Assembly: GCA_005792225.1 (NCBI GenBank)
Contig: SXSP01000401.1
Span: forward strand, 1 to 6,404
DNA: 6,404 nt
Direction of reading: 5' to 3'
Source of the DNA: Bdellovibrionales bacterium
GTDB lineage: Bacteria > Bdellovibrionota > Bdellovibrionia > Bdellovibrionales > JAMPXM01
The translations under genes were made by a program, and so were the position numbers. This document shows, piece after piece, positions 1 to 5,077 of this stretch. The notes below the pieces were generated by a model. The model ran no database searches and was not told the origin of the DNA. It was given only the letters and a program-made list of their open reading frames with translations. Numbering within the stretch: the first letter of the stretch is position 1; every line of letters starts with the position of its first letter.

Positions 1-141
1 AAGAAACAACTCCGAGAGCCACTGCTGCACCTAGGCGCGCGAGCTGTCATCGCCGGCTGCGGAGTTCTCACGGTAGCGGCCGGGGTCGCGGGATATTTTT
101 TGCGAGAATTGAAAACATCGGCCCAATCGGATCCAAGATAA
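1..141 (+). CDS. C-terminal fragment of a protein with a transmembrane segment (5' end outside window)
   Basis: Frame 1 is open from the window edge to TAA at 139-141 and gives the last 46 residues of a protein. The fragment begins KKQLREPLLHLGARA, continues through a stretch rich in Val, Ala, Gly and Leu (about residues 15-34), and ends with a polar tail, LKTSAQSDPR. That looks like one C-terminal membrane helix flanked by basic residues. Frame 3 is also open here to TGA at about 181-183, but it is Arg/Ser-rich and lacks a hydrophobic pattern, so frame 1 is preferred. No family can be named from so little sequence. A tail anchor or the last helix of a multi-pass protein would both fit. Confidence 0.55.
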   Translation, partial: KKQLREPLLHLGARAVIAGCGVLTVAAGVAGYFLRELKTSAQSDPR

Positions 142-161
142 GCCGAGACTTGTCACTTTCC

Positions 162-174
162 GATTCTAAGAATC
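162..174. promoter_or_regulatory. 13-bp perfect palindrome, possible operator in the gap before the next gene
   Basis: GATTCT-A-AGAATC is a perfect dyad with a one-base centre, in the 122-base gap between the gene ending at 141 and the secreted-protein gene at 264. A -35-like TTGTCA lies just upstream at 150-155, but no good -10 follows at normal spacing. A one-base centre suits a DNA-binding dimer better than an RNA hairpin. This is seen in sequence only; the role is inferred. Confidence 0.2.
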
Positions 175-232
175 AACGAGAATGAAGCTCCGTCGGCACG
201 CATTCTGCTCTTAACGACCCGGTAGCAGAAAG

Positions 233-252
233 GCGATCTTCTCTGAGATCGC
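233..252 (+). promoter_or_regulatory. 7-bp hairpin immediately upstream of the secreted-protein start
   Basis: GCGATCT (233-239) and AGATCGC (246-252) are perfect inverted repeats around a six-base loop. The hairpin ends 11 bases before the chosen ATG (264), and no strong Shine-Dalgarno sequence is visible there. In RNA it would occupy or flank the ribosome loading region, so it could modulate translation. It has no following U-tract, so it is not an intrinsic terminator for the upstream gene. Confidence 0.25.
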
Positions 253-263
253 GGGTGGGTCGT

Positions 264-698
264 ATGCTCAAGGCGTTTTTACTTTTTTCCATTTTGTCTT
301 TCGCTTCGCTCGGTTTCGCTGCGGAGGCGCGAGAAGTCCCAGCGCAAACGGCGCGTGCCCTCATCGAAGAGCTGAAAAAACAGCCTGACCTTTTCAACCG
401 CGTCGGCGTGCAGGCGAAAGGGTCTCCGCGCCTCGGGGCCGTGCTTCGGTGCTCTCTTCCGCTCGAGACGGGATTTGAAGACGATCAACCTGAATGCGAA
501 GCCGAAGTGATCGGCGATTCGACGCTCACGTCGGAAATCGAAGACGATGCGGTCTCAAAGTCTCTCGTGGATTTTTTTGATAAATATGAAGAGTACTTCG
601 GCGGAAACGCCCAAGGCTGGGCGGGTTTTAGAGCCGAAGTCCAGTGCTCGACCGCGGGCTGCAAAGCGCGCGCGGTCGAATCAGAACAAGAAGATTAA
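264..698 (+). CDS. Small secreted protein of unknown function (signal peptide, four Cys)
   Basis: This gene encodes 144 residues. The N-terminus, MLKAFLLFSILSFASLGFAA, is a typical Sec signal peptide, with cleavage likely near residue 20 before EAREVPAQ. The mature part is acidic and about 124 residues long, with four cysteines (63, 78, 128, 133) that could form two disulfides after export. It ends in the very acidic tail ESEQED. The ATG at 264 is chosen because it gives the cleanest signal peptide; an in-frame GTG at 255 would add three residues. Neither start has a strong ribosome binding site; only a weak GGGTGGG lies just before 264. I recognise no family. The stop codon touches the stop of the convergent helicase gene, so the two transcripts must overlap unless they terminate inside coding sequence. 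Confidence 0.75.
   Translation: MLKAFLLFSILSFASLGFAAEAREVPAQTARALIEELKKQPDLFNRVGVQAKGSPRLGAVLRCSLPLETGFEDDQPECEAEVIGDSTLTSEIEDDAVSKSLVDFFDKYEEYFGGNAQGWAGFRAEVQCSTAGCKARAVESEQED
648..679. repeat. Strong hairpin inside the 3' end of the secreted-protein gene at a convergent junction
   Basis: TCGACCGCG (648-656) and CGCGGTCGA (671-679) form a perfect 9-bp stem. Inside it GCT (658-660) can pair with AGC (665-667) around a GCAA tetraloop of the GNRA type. It lies within the last codons of the plus gene and about 20 bases past the helicase stop on the minus strand. Neither strand shows a T-run after the stem. It is therefore not a canonical intrinsic terminator, but it may protect the helicase mRNA 3' end or assist termination. 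Confidence 0.35.
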
Positions 699-2459
699 TC
701 AGTCCGCTTGCCGACGTTGCTCGCCCGGCTCGTTATACGGAACGCCAAACTTCAGTGCGCGACGCGCACGACGGTTGAGCTGCTCTCCCGGAACTTGGGG
801 CTCAGGACGAACCGATTCACGAGGACCCGTGTAGCCCGGGCGCGCCATCGGCCGGGCCCGCTTCTCGGATCGACGATCCTGAAAACGCCCACGCGGCGGC
901 ATCGCTGCACGATTCTCGCGTCTAAAGTCAGGGCGGAAATCAGACCGAGATCCCGAACGCGACTCCGAACGCGATTTCATTTCAGGACGCGCGCGCTCAA
1001 AACGCGGCGGCATTTCGGCGCGAGGCTCGGTCTCCGTACGCAGTGGGCGAGGAGCCGCGACAGCTCGAGCAGGGACCGCTTGCGGAAGTGGCGGCGCGAT
1101 CGCGGCCACCGAAGGGCCTGAGGCACGAGGCTTCGACTCCAGACGCGATTTCTCGCTCTGCTTATCGTTGAAAACTTCCGGCATCATCGACGTTAAAAAG
1201 CGTGCCGCGACTTCTTCAGGCGTCATTTTTGCGAGAGCTTCTTTCCACTGGTCATCCATCACTTCAAGGGCTCGCTCGAAGTAAGGCTGATCGTTGAAAG
1301 ATTCGAACTTTCTTGAAACCTTGCGCGCCCCGATCTCGCGGCGTGTGGGAATCTTGCCCTCCACCATGCGCGTCTTCGTCATGTTTTCGATTTGGAAAAC
1401 CAGTCGACGATGGCTCGCAGTGACGAGGTTCATCGCAATTCCCGTTTTACCGCTGCGAGCGGTACGACCGATGCGATGAACGTAGTTGTCGAGCTCTCTC
1501 GGAAGCGAATAGTTGATCACGTGAGTGATGTCTTTCACATCCAAGCCACGCGAGGCGACATCCGTGCAAACAAGAATCGTCACCTTGCGATCGCGGAACG
1601 ACTGCATCGTGCGTTCGCGCGAACTCTGATCCTTATCGCCGTGGAGCGAGTCGACTTTATAGCCGCGCTCGTGCAGATACTGCGCGAGATCGACCACGAG
1701 GCTCTTCGTTTGACAGAACACGAGACCGTAGAAATCCTCGGCCGCTTCGATGAGCTTGCAGAGAATTTCGGGTTTATTCGACTCCGCCGTCGGATAGTAA
1801 TACTGCTCGATGGTCGAGGGCAGCATCTCCGTGCGGTTGATTTGCACGAGCTTCGGTTCGCGAAGGTATTCATCGGCCACGCGACGCACTTCACGGCTCA
1901 TCGTCGCCGAGAAAAGCCAAATGTTCGAGGACTCACGAGGTGCCGCGCTGAGGATCTTCTCTAGCTCCTCTTTAAAGCCCATCGAGATCATTTCATCGGC
2001 TTCATCGAGGATGAGCGTCTTTAAGTGATCGAGTTTCAGCGTTCCGCGCTCGAGATGATCCACGACGCGGCCCGGAGTTCCGACGACGACCGATGCTCCA
2101 CCGGTGAGACCCTGAATCTGATCGACATAGCTAGATCCGCCGTAAACCGCCACGGGGCGCACGCCCTTATGACGCCCAAGAAGGCTCACCTGCTCGGCCA
2201 CTTGAAGCGCGAGCTCGCGTGTCGGGCAAAGGATGAGGGCTTGAACACGGCGGAGTCCTGCCTCGATTCCTTCCAGCATCGGAATGGTAAACGCGGCCGT
2301 TTTGCCGGTTCCGGTCGCCGCAAGACCCAAGAAATCGGTACGATCTCCGAGGAGGATCGGGAGCGTTTCTGCCTGAATCGGGCTAGGTTTTTCGAATCCG
2401 AGGTCATGAATGGCGCGCGCGACCTCTGCGCTTAATGGCAATTCGCTAAAAGACTGCAC
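699..2459 (-). CDS. DEAD-box ATP-dependent RNA helicase with long Arg-rich C-terminal tail
   Basis: This encodes a 586-residue cytoplasmic enzyme that uses ATP to unwind or remodel RNA duplexes; family roles are ribosome assembly, mRNA decay and cold adaptation. All core motifs are present: Q motif (F4 to Q29), motif I AATGTGKT (47-54), Ia PTRELA (79-84), Ib TPGR (128-131), II DEAD (152-155), III SAT (184-186), IV LVFCQTK (246-252), V TDVASRGLDV (299-308) and VI HRIGRTAR (328-335). Residues 356-430 resemble the region after the core in DeaD/CsdA-type proteins. Residues about 435-586 are low-complexity and rich in Arg, Ser and Pro (e.g. RSESRSGSRSDF), probably a disordered RNA-binding tail; no DbpA-type domain is evident. 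The start is GTG (2457-2459): an in-frame TAA lies directly upstream, and the next Met (61) falls after motif I. Only a modest AGAGAA precedes it. DeaD-like is the best subfamily guess, but RhlE-like is possible, so no symbol is given. Confidence 0.97.
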   Translation of the reverse strand: MQSFSELPLSAEVARAIHDLGFEKPSPIQAETLPILLGDRTDFLGLAATGTGKTAAFTIPMLEGIEAGLRRVQALILCPTRELALQVAEQVSLLGRHKGVRPVAVYGGSSYVDQIQGLTGGASVVVGTPGRVVDHLERGTLKLDHLKTLILDEADEMISMGFKEELEKILSAAPRESSNIWLFSATMSREVRRVADEYLREPKLVQINRTEMLPSTIEQYYYPTAESNKPEILCKLIEAAEDFYGLVFCQTKSLVVDLAQYLHERGYKVDSLHGDKDQSSRERTMQSFRDRKVTILVCTDVASRGLDVKDITHVINYSLPRELDNYVHRIGRTARSGKTGIAMNLVTASHRRLVFQIENMTKTRMVEGKIPTRREIGARKVSRKFESFNDQPYFERALEVMDDQWKEALAKMTPEEVAARFLTSMMPEVFNDKQSEKSRLESKPRASGPSVAAIAPPLPQAVPARAVAAPRPLRTETEPRAEMPPRFERARPEMKSRSESRSGSRSDFRPDFRRENRAAMPPRGRFQDRRSEKRARPMARPGYTGPRESVRPEPQVPGEQLNRRARRALKFGVPYNEPGEQRRQAD

Positions 2460-2478
2460 TTAGTTCTCTATTCTCTTT

Positions 2479-2513
2479 GAGGTGTGGACCATGGGGTACC
2501 ACGATTTCACCTC
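2479..2513 (-). promoter_or_regulatory. Structured 5' leader hairpin upstream of the helicase
   Basis: Read on the minus strand, GAGGT (2513-2509) can pair with ACCTC (2483-2479). Inside, GTGG-T-ACC pairs with GGTCCAC around a CCAT loop, giving 7 bp with one bulged T. The total is about 12 bp with a six-base one-sided bulge, and it ends about 20 bases before the GTG start. No T-run follows, so it does not look like a terminator for the upstream small gene. Cold-shock helicase mRNAs in other bacteria carry structured leaders; applying that here is inference. Confidence 0.35.
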
Positions 2514-2584
2514 GCCGTGCGAACTAAATGCCTGAATCACCTGTCAGTAAGGAGAAATGCCATGCCGATTGTAGAAAGAGCAGG

Positions 2585-2749
2585 CTATTTTGTCTCGCTG
2601 ATCTCGGGCGTTGCGACTGCCCGGGTATAAACCGTCACCCAAGCTGCCGTCGCAACCAGCAATATGACCACGGTGACGACCAGCATCCACGAACGGCCAC
2701 GAGCCGCGCGGTTGGTACGTTGATGGGGACTTTTCGATTTTGAGGACAT
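2585..2749 (-). CDS. 54-residue single-pass membrane protein, unknown function
   Basis: This small gene reads MSSKSKSPHQRTNRAARGRS, then a hydrophobic helix (about residues 21-41, Trp-Met-Leu-Val-Val onward), then a short polar tail ending PEISETK. The basic N-terminus and single helix predict an inner-membrane protein with N-terminus in the cytoplasm and a short periplasmic tail. The frame is open further upstream (to 3193), but the start is fixed at 2747-2749 by a strong GGGAGG five bases before the ATG. A longer reading would run antisense-free but in a shifted frame through the 276-residue secreted-protein gene. It sits 125 bases upstream of the helicase start on the same strand and 106 bases downstream of the secreted protein gene, so co-transcription is possible but not shown. 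No family is recognised. Confidence 0.7.
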   Translation of the reverse strand: MSSKSKSPHQRTNRAARGRSWMLVVTVVILLVATAAWVTVYTRAVATPEISETK

Positions 2750-2754
2750 AAGAA

Positions 2755-2760
2755 CCTCCC
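2755..2760 (-). promoter_or_regulatory. Ribosome binding site GGGAGG that fixes the small membrane protein start
   Basis: Minus-strand GGGAGG lies five bases upstream of the ATG at 2749. It decides the start within a longer open frame that would otherwise extend into the neighbouring gene. Confidence 0.7.
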
Positions 2761-2855
2761 GTTCTGCCTGAGTGGTACCCGAGAAAACCCGGGTCGGCGA
2801 TGGGAGAGGCAAAATGTCAAAACAAGCGCAAATCTGGCACGTCTGGCGCGCGCAT

Positions 2856-3686
2856 TTATCGAGAAATCTCGACCAGACGATCCAATGCGGATGCACCGGC
2901 GGTCCCGGGATTGCGAGATTCTTGGTAACGGATGAGGTTTTGGACGGTCGAGAAGAAACCTCCAAGAGGTGCGAACCTGACCCGGCCCCGGCTCTCATCG
3001 ACCTGAACGACTCCTGCATCAAGTGCGTACTGCGAATTAAAGACGCCCGTCCCACCGACGGATCGAAGCCCCGTGATGATGTACGTTTCCCAGCCGTCTT
3101 GAACGCCGGGGACGTGAACGTAGCTTCGAGTTTGGGGTTCCGTGCGAGAGCCGAGAACGCGCTCCGAATAAACAAGAGGCGAGAAGTCCGCATCGATCAC
3201 TCGATTTTCTTCATTCCACTTGTCGTTCAATGTGACGGACGCGATTTCGCCCTGAAGTTCGCGCTGGAGTTCACTTCGCTCAAATCCGACCCACGGTCTG
3301 CGGCCGGTATTCTCGTACGCCTGAACCGATGCCGTCTGAATAATCAGCGGAGTGATGAACGACTCCCCCGAACCAGATTCCACCTCAAGAACGATGAGCG
3401 CTTGGTTATACTGATAGGAGTTGCGCCCAACGATGATGCCACTCGCGCAAACTTTTCTCGCGTTGGTCTTACGTAAGAAGCCTTGGAGTTCTGGAAAGTG
3501 CTCTAGACCCGCCAGCGCCGTCGACACACCTTCGGAGACCACGCTCTGATAATGGACGATGCTTTCTTCCAATTTTGCGAGATTTCCGCCGGACTTCAGC
3601 CCGCAAACCTTCTGCGAAGCCGAAGCCTCGCAGACCATCATGAGACCAGCTAACACAGCGACATACGAAAAGAGTGACCGGCGCAT
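2856..3686 (-). CDS. Secreted protein of unknown function, 276 residues
   Basis: The N-terminus MRRSLFSYVAVLAGLMMVCEASA is a Sec signal peptide with probable cleavage after ASA (residue 24). The Cys at 19 is not in a lipobox. The mature part, about 252 residues, has two cysteines (28 and 80) that may pair. An N-terminal helical-looking stretch (about 33-75) is followed by mixed beta-rich sequence, including the segment YVHVPGVQDGWETYIITGLR (189-208). The start is supported by AAGGA (minus strand, 3694-3698) seven bases before the ATG. The gene diverges from the secreted-protein gene at 3845 across a 158-base gap. I recognise no domain; export to the periplasm or beyond is the only confident statement. 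A 234-codon antisense frame over this gene is rejected. Confidence 0.85.
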   Translation of the reverse strand: MRRSLFSYVAVLAGLMMVCEASASQKVCGLKSGGNLAKLEESIVHYQSVVSEGVSTALAGLEHFPELQGFLRKTNARKVCASGIIVGRNSYQYNQALIVLEVESGSGESFITPLIIQTASVQAYENTGRRPWVGFERSELQRELQGEIASVTLNDKWNEENRVIDADFSPLVYSERVLGSRTEPQTRSYVHVPGVQDGWETYIITGLRSVGGTGVFNSQYALDAGVVQVDESRGRVRFAPLGGFFSTVQNLIRYQESRNPGTAGASALDRLVEISR

Positions 3687-3716
3687 TCGAAAATCCTTCT
3701 GATAACAAGAGCGCGA

Positions 3717-3746
3717 ACTCTACCTCCCCGCCCCTGATTCCGGCAA
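3717..3746 (-). promoter_or_regulatory. Candidate sigma-70-type promoter for the 276-residue secreted protein
   Basis: On the minus strand TTGCCG (3746-3741) and TAGAGT (3722-3717) are 18 bases apart, each matching four of six consensus positions. Transcription would begin near 3710, leaving a short leader with the AAGGA ribosome binding site. In the opposite direction, TTGAAT (3785-3790) and GATCAT (3808-3813) are 17 apart and could serve the plus gene, equally weakly. The gap also holds GTGATCAC (3747-3754) and a second TGATCA core (3807-3812). All are candidates only. Confidence 0.2.
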
Positions 3747-3831
3747 GTGATCACAGTGCGTTCGCTAAACTTTCCTCTTTTGATTTGAATCCCTTACACG
3801 CGCTGGTGATCATGATGGGAGATGGACTCAC

Positions 3832-3836
3832 GGAGG
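3832..3836 (+). promoter_or_regulatory. Ribosome binding site GGAGG that fixes the start at 3845
   Basis: GGAGG lies eight bases before ATG 3845. It selects this start over the upstream part of the open frame, which runs back to 3674 and overlaps the divergent gene. Confidence 0.75.
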
Positions 3837-3844
3837 GAAAGTCT

Positions 3845-4267
3845 ATGAGAGTTGTTTGGGAAAGCTTCTTGAGCGCGTTTACTTTAGTCGCCAGCACAAG
3901 TGCCGCACTCGGGGCACCCATCCCGCGCGATTGCGCGGAAATGAAGACTCAACAAAAGACTCTCGCGGAAAGAGCGAAGGACGTGAGGGCCAGCCGCCAA
4001 AAGAGCGATTACGAATCATTGAATATCTCAGCCTTAAAGCTCCGGGTTCTAGCGAAGGCCGAGCGCTGCGGGATGAGCCTGAAAGATGAAGGACATCAGC
4101 TTCGCGTTCGCTACCGGAATCCTGATTCGACAGTTTCCGAGGATGTTTTCAGTCTAGGGAAAACTTACGAGGTTTTGTCATGGACCCGGATCGAGAAATC
4201 AGGCGTGAAAAAGGTCACGGACTTCTCAGGGCTCGCGGGCGAGAACCCTGAGAAGTCCGTTCAGTAA
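3845..4267 (+). CDS. Small secreted protein of unknown function, 140 residues
   Basis: The gene reads MRVVWESFLSAFTLVASTSAALGA, a signal peptide likely cut near residue 24 before PIPRDC. The mature protein is charged and about 116 residues long. A predicted helical, Lys/Arg/Glu-rich section (31-72) is followed by a short beta-like region (LRVRYRNPD, VFSLGKTYEVLSW). Two cysteines (30 and 75) could form a disulfide. The start is chosen by the GGAGG and by the signal peptide; the frame is open upstream to 3674, but that extension is polar and overlaps the divergent gene. The last 16 or so codons also encode the strong hairpin at 4217-4260, so its C-terminal sequence is constrained by a terminator serving the opposite strand. 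No family is recognised. Confidence 0.75.
   Translation: MRVVWESFLSAFTLVASTSAALGAPIPRDCAEMKTQQKTLAERAKDVRASRQKSDYESLNISALKLRVLAKAERCGMSLKDEGHQLRVRYRNPDSTVSEDVFSLGKTYEVLSWTRIEKSGVKKVTDFSGLAGENPEKSVQ
4207..4260 (-). terminator. Intrinsic terminator for the gene at 4273-4986, embedded in the convergent gene's coding sequence
   Basis: ACGGACTTCTCAGGG (4217-4231) and CCCTGAGAAGTCCGT (4246-4260) form a perfect 15-bp stem. An inner CTCG/CGAG (4232-4235 with 4240-4243) extends it to 19 bp with an AA bulge. Read on the minus strand, the hairpin starts 12 bases after the stop of the 237-residue secreted protein and is followed by GACC then five T (4212-4208), a Rho-independent pattern. On the plus strand there is no T-run after the stem, so termination is expected mainly for the minus transcript. 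Confidence 0.75.
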
Positions 4268-4272
4268 TGCCG

Positions 4273-4986
4273 TTAAGGAATATCGACCAAGTTGTTGACC
4301 GCTTTCGCGTTCATCGAACGGATATGCAAGAGATACTCGCCCTTCGGAACGTTGAGACGCACAACTTTGCGGAAGGGATAGTGACCGAGGGCACAATCTT
4401 CACGCCGCTGAACGCGCATAATCGGTTGAGCGATGATCACGTTATTGACCGCCTCAATTTTGACGTCGGTAATCTGCATGCAGCTGCTCGGGAAATCTCC
4501 TTTGATCACGAGTTCGCTTATCGCACCATCATCGTCGATGTAAGCTTGGCGAACGGGAGCGTAGAGGAAGTCATCGGGACTCTCCGAACGTGATGCCTTG
4601 ACGTTCAATTTTCCGAGAAGTTCGGACTGCCCTTCTTGATAAATCTCGTACTCGCCCGCAGGGACGACACCTACGTCGATGACCCGATCGAACTTCAGGA
4701 TCATCTGCACGCAGAGTCCGTTGTACTTATAGGCGGCGGCCGTCAATGTAATTCGTTTACTTGCCTCATCGACTTTCGCCGTTGTTTCGGCGGGACGATA
4801 GCAACCGTTTTCAAATTGACCAACGCCCACGATCTGAATGTGGTCGTTGGAATCAAAACCCTTCGGCACAAAAACTTTCGTGTAAACAGCTGGTGTTTTC
4901 TCCGGCCCCGCGCCTTGGGCGGCGGTGACGACGGTGAGTGTGAAGGCGAGTGTGATGGCGAGAATGGACGCGATTTTCATGATCAT
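4273..4986 (-). CDS. Secreted beta-rich protein with an internal duplication, unknown function
   Basis: This encodes 237 residues. MIMKIASILAITLAFTLTVV plus TAAQGA is a Sec signal peptide, cut near residue 26. The mature part looks like two copies of one domain. Each has a Cys pair about 30 apart (62/92 and 169/198), and each second Cys is followed exactly 19 residues later by GEY (111-113 and 217-219), within VPAGEYEIY and VPKGEYLLH. Disulfide-stabilised beta-sandwich modules are a reasonable inference. The start at 4984-4986 is set by AGGAGGA (4995-5001) eight bases upstream. In-frame ATGs at 4978-4980 (residue 3) and farther upstream at 5013 are possible, but the upstream one would place the ribosome binding site inside the gene. 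It lies 91 bases downstream of the lysozyme-like gene on the same strand. Its 3' end is five bases from the convergent gene's stop. No family is named. Confidence 0.85.
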   Translation of the reverse strand: MIMKIASILAITLAFTLTVVTAAQGAGPEKTPAVYTKVFVPKGFDSNDHIQIVGVGQFENGCYRPAETTAKVDEASKRITLTAAAYKYNGLCVQMILKFDRVIDVGVVPAGEYEIYQEGQSELLGKLNVKASRSESPDDFLYAPVRQAYIDDDGAISELVIKGDFPSSCMQITDVKIEAVNNVIIAQPIMRVQRREDCALGHYPFRKVVRLNVPKGEYLLHIRSMNAKAVNNLVDIP

Positions 4987-4994
4987 GGGTGAGT

Positions 4995-5001
4995 TCCTCC
5001 T
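4995..5001 (-). promoter_or_regulatory. Ribosome binding site AGGAGGA deciding the start of the duplicated-domain protein
   Basis: Minus-strand AGGAGGA lies eight bases before the ATG at 4986. It argues against the longer in-frame start at 5013. Confidence 0.75.
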
Positions 5002-5051
5002 CATTGCACCCACGATATAGATGGAGTCCGGGTGACCCTAGTAGCGATTTT

Positions 5052-5064
5052 GCGACATTGTCGC
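5052..5064. promoter_or_regulatory. 13-bp perfect palindrome, possible operator upstream of the duplicated-domain gene
   Basis: GCGACA-T-TGTCGC is a perfect dyad in the 91-base gap between the lysozyme-like gene (stop at 5078) and the next gene start (4986). A TATATC element, possibly a -10, lies downstream on the minus strand at about 5012-5017, but no clear -35 is visible. The one-base centre suits a protein-binding site. As an RNA hairpin it could only form a 4-bp stem, and it has no T-run, so it is not a terminator. Confidence 0.25.
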
Positions 5065-5077
5065 GGTCACTACACAA

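Noticed and set aside
1392..1964. 190-codon plus-strand open frame opposite the helicase core
   Set aside because: The minus strand encodes every helicase motif across this region. The plus frame has no ribosome binding site and no recognisable domain; it is an antisense shadow of GC-rich coding sequence.
2777..2794. ACCCG...CGGGT inverted repeat between the 276-residue protein and the small membrane protein
   Set aside because: It has only 5 bp, an eight-base loop and no T-run on either strand after the stem. It is too weak to call a terminator.
2792..2820. Perfect -35 hexamer TTGACA on the minus strand upstream of the small membrane protein
   Set aside because: At 17 bases downstream the sequence is CCGACC, and no -10-like hexamer occurs at neighbouring spacings.
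2585..3193. 202-codon minus-strand reading of the small membrane protein
   Set aside because: The upstream part is a shifted frame through the secreted-protein gene. The strong GGGAGG at 2755-2760 places the start at 2749.
2772..3476. 234-codon plus-strand open frame opposite the 276-residue secreted protein
   Set aside because: An internal ATG at 2814 is preceded by GGGAGAGG, which made it worth a look. The minus-strand gene, however, has a signal peptide, its own ribosome binding site and better composition, and the plus frame has no domain pattern.
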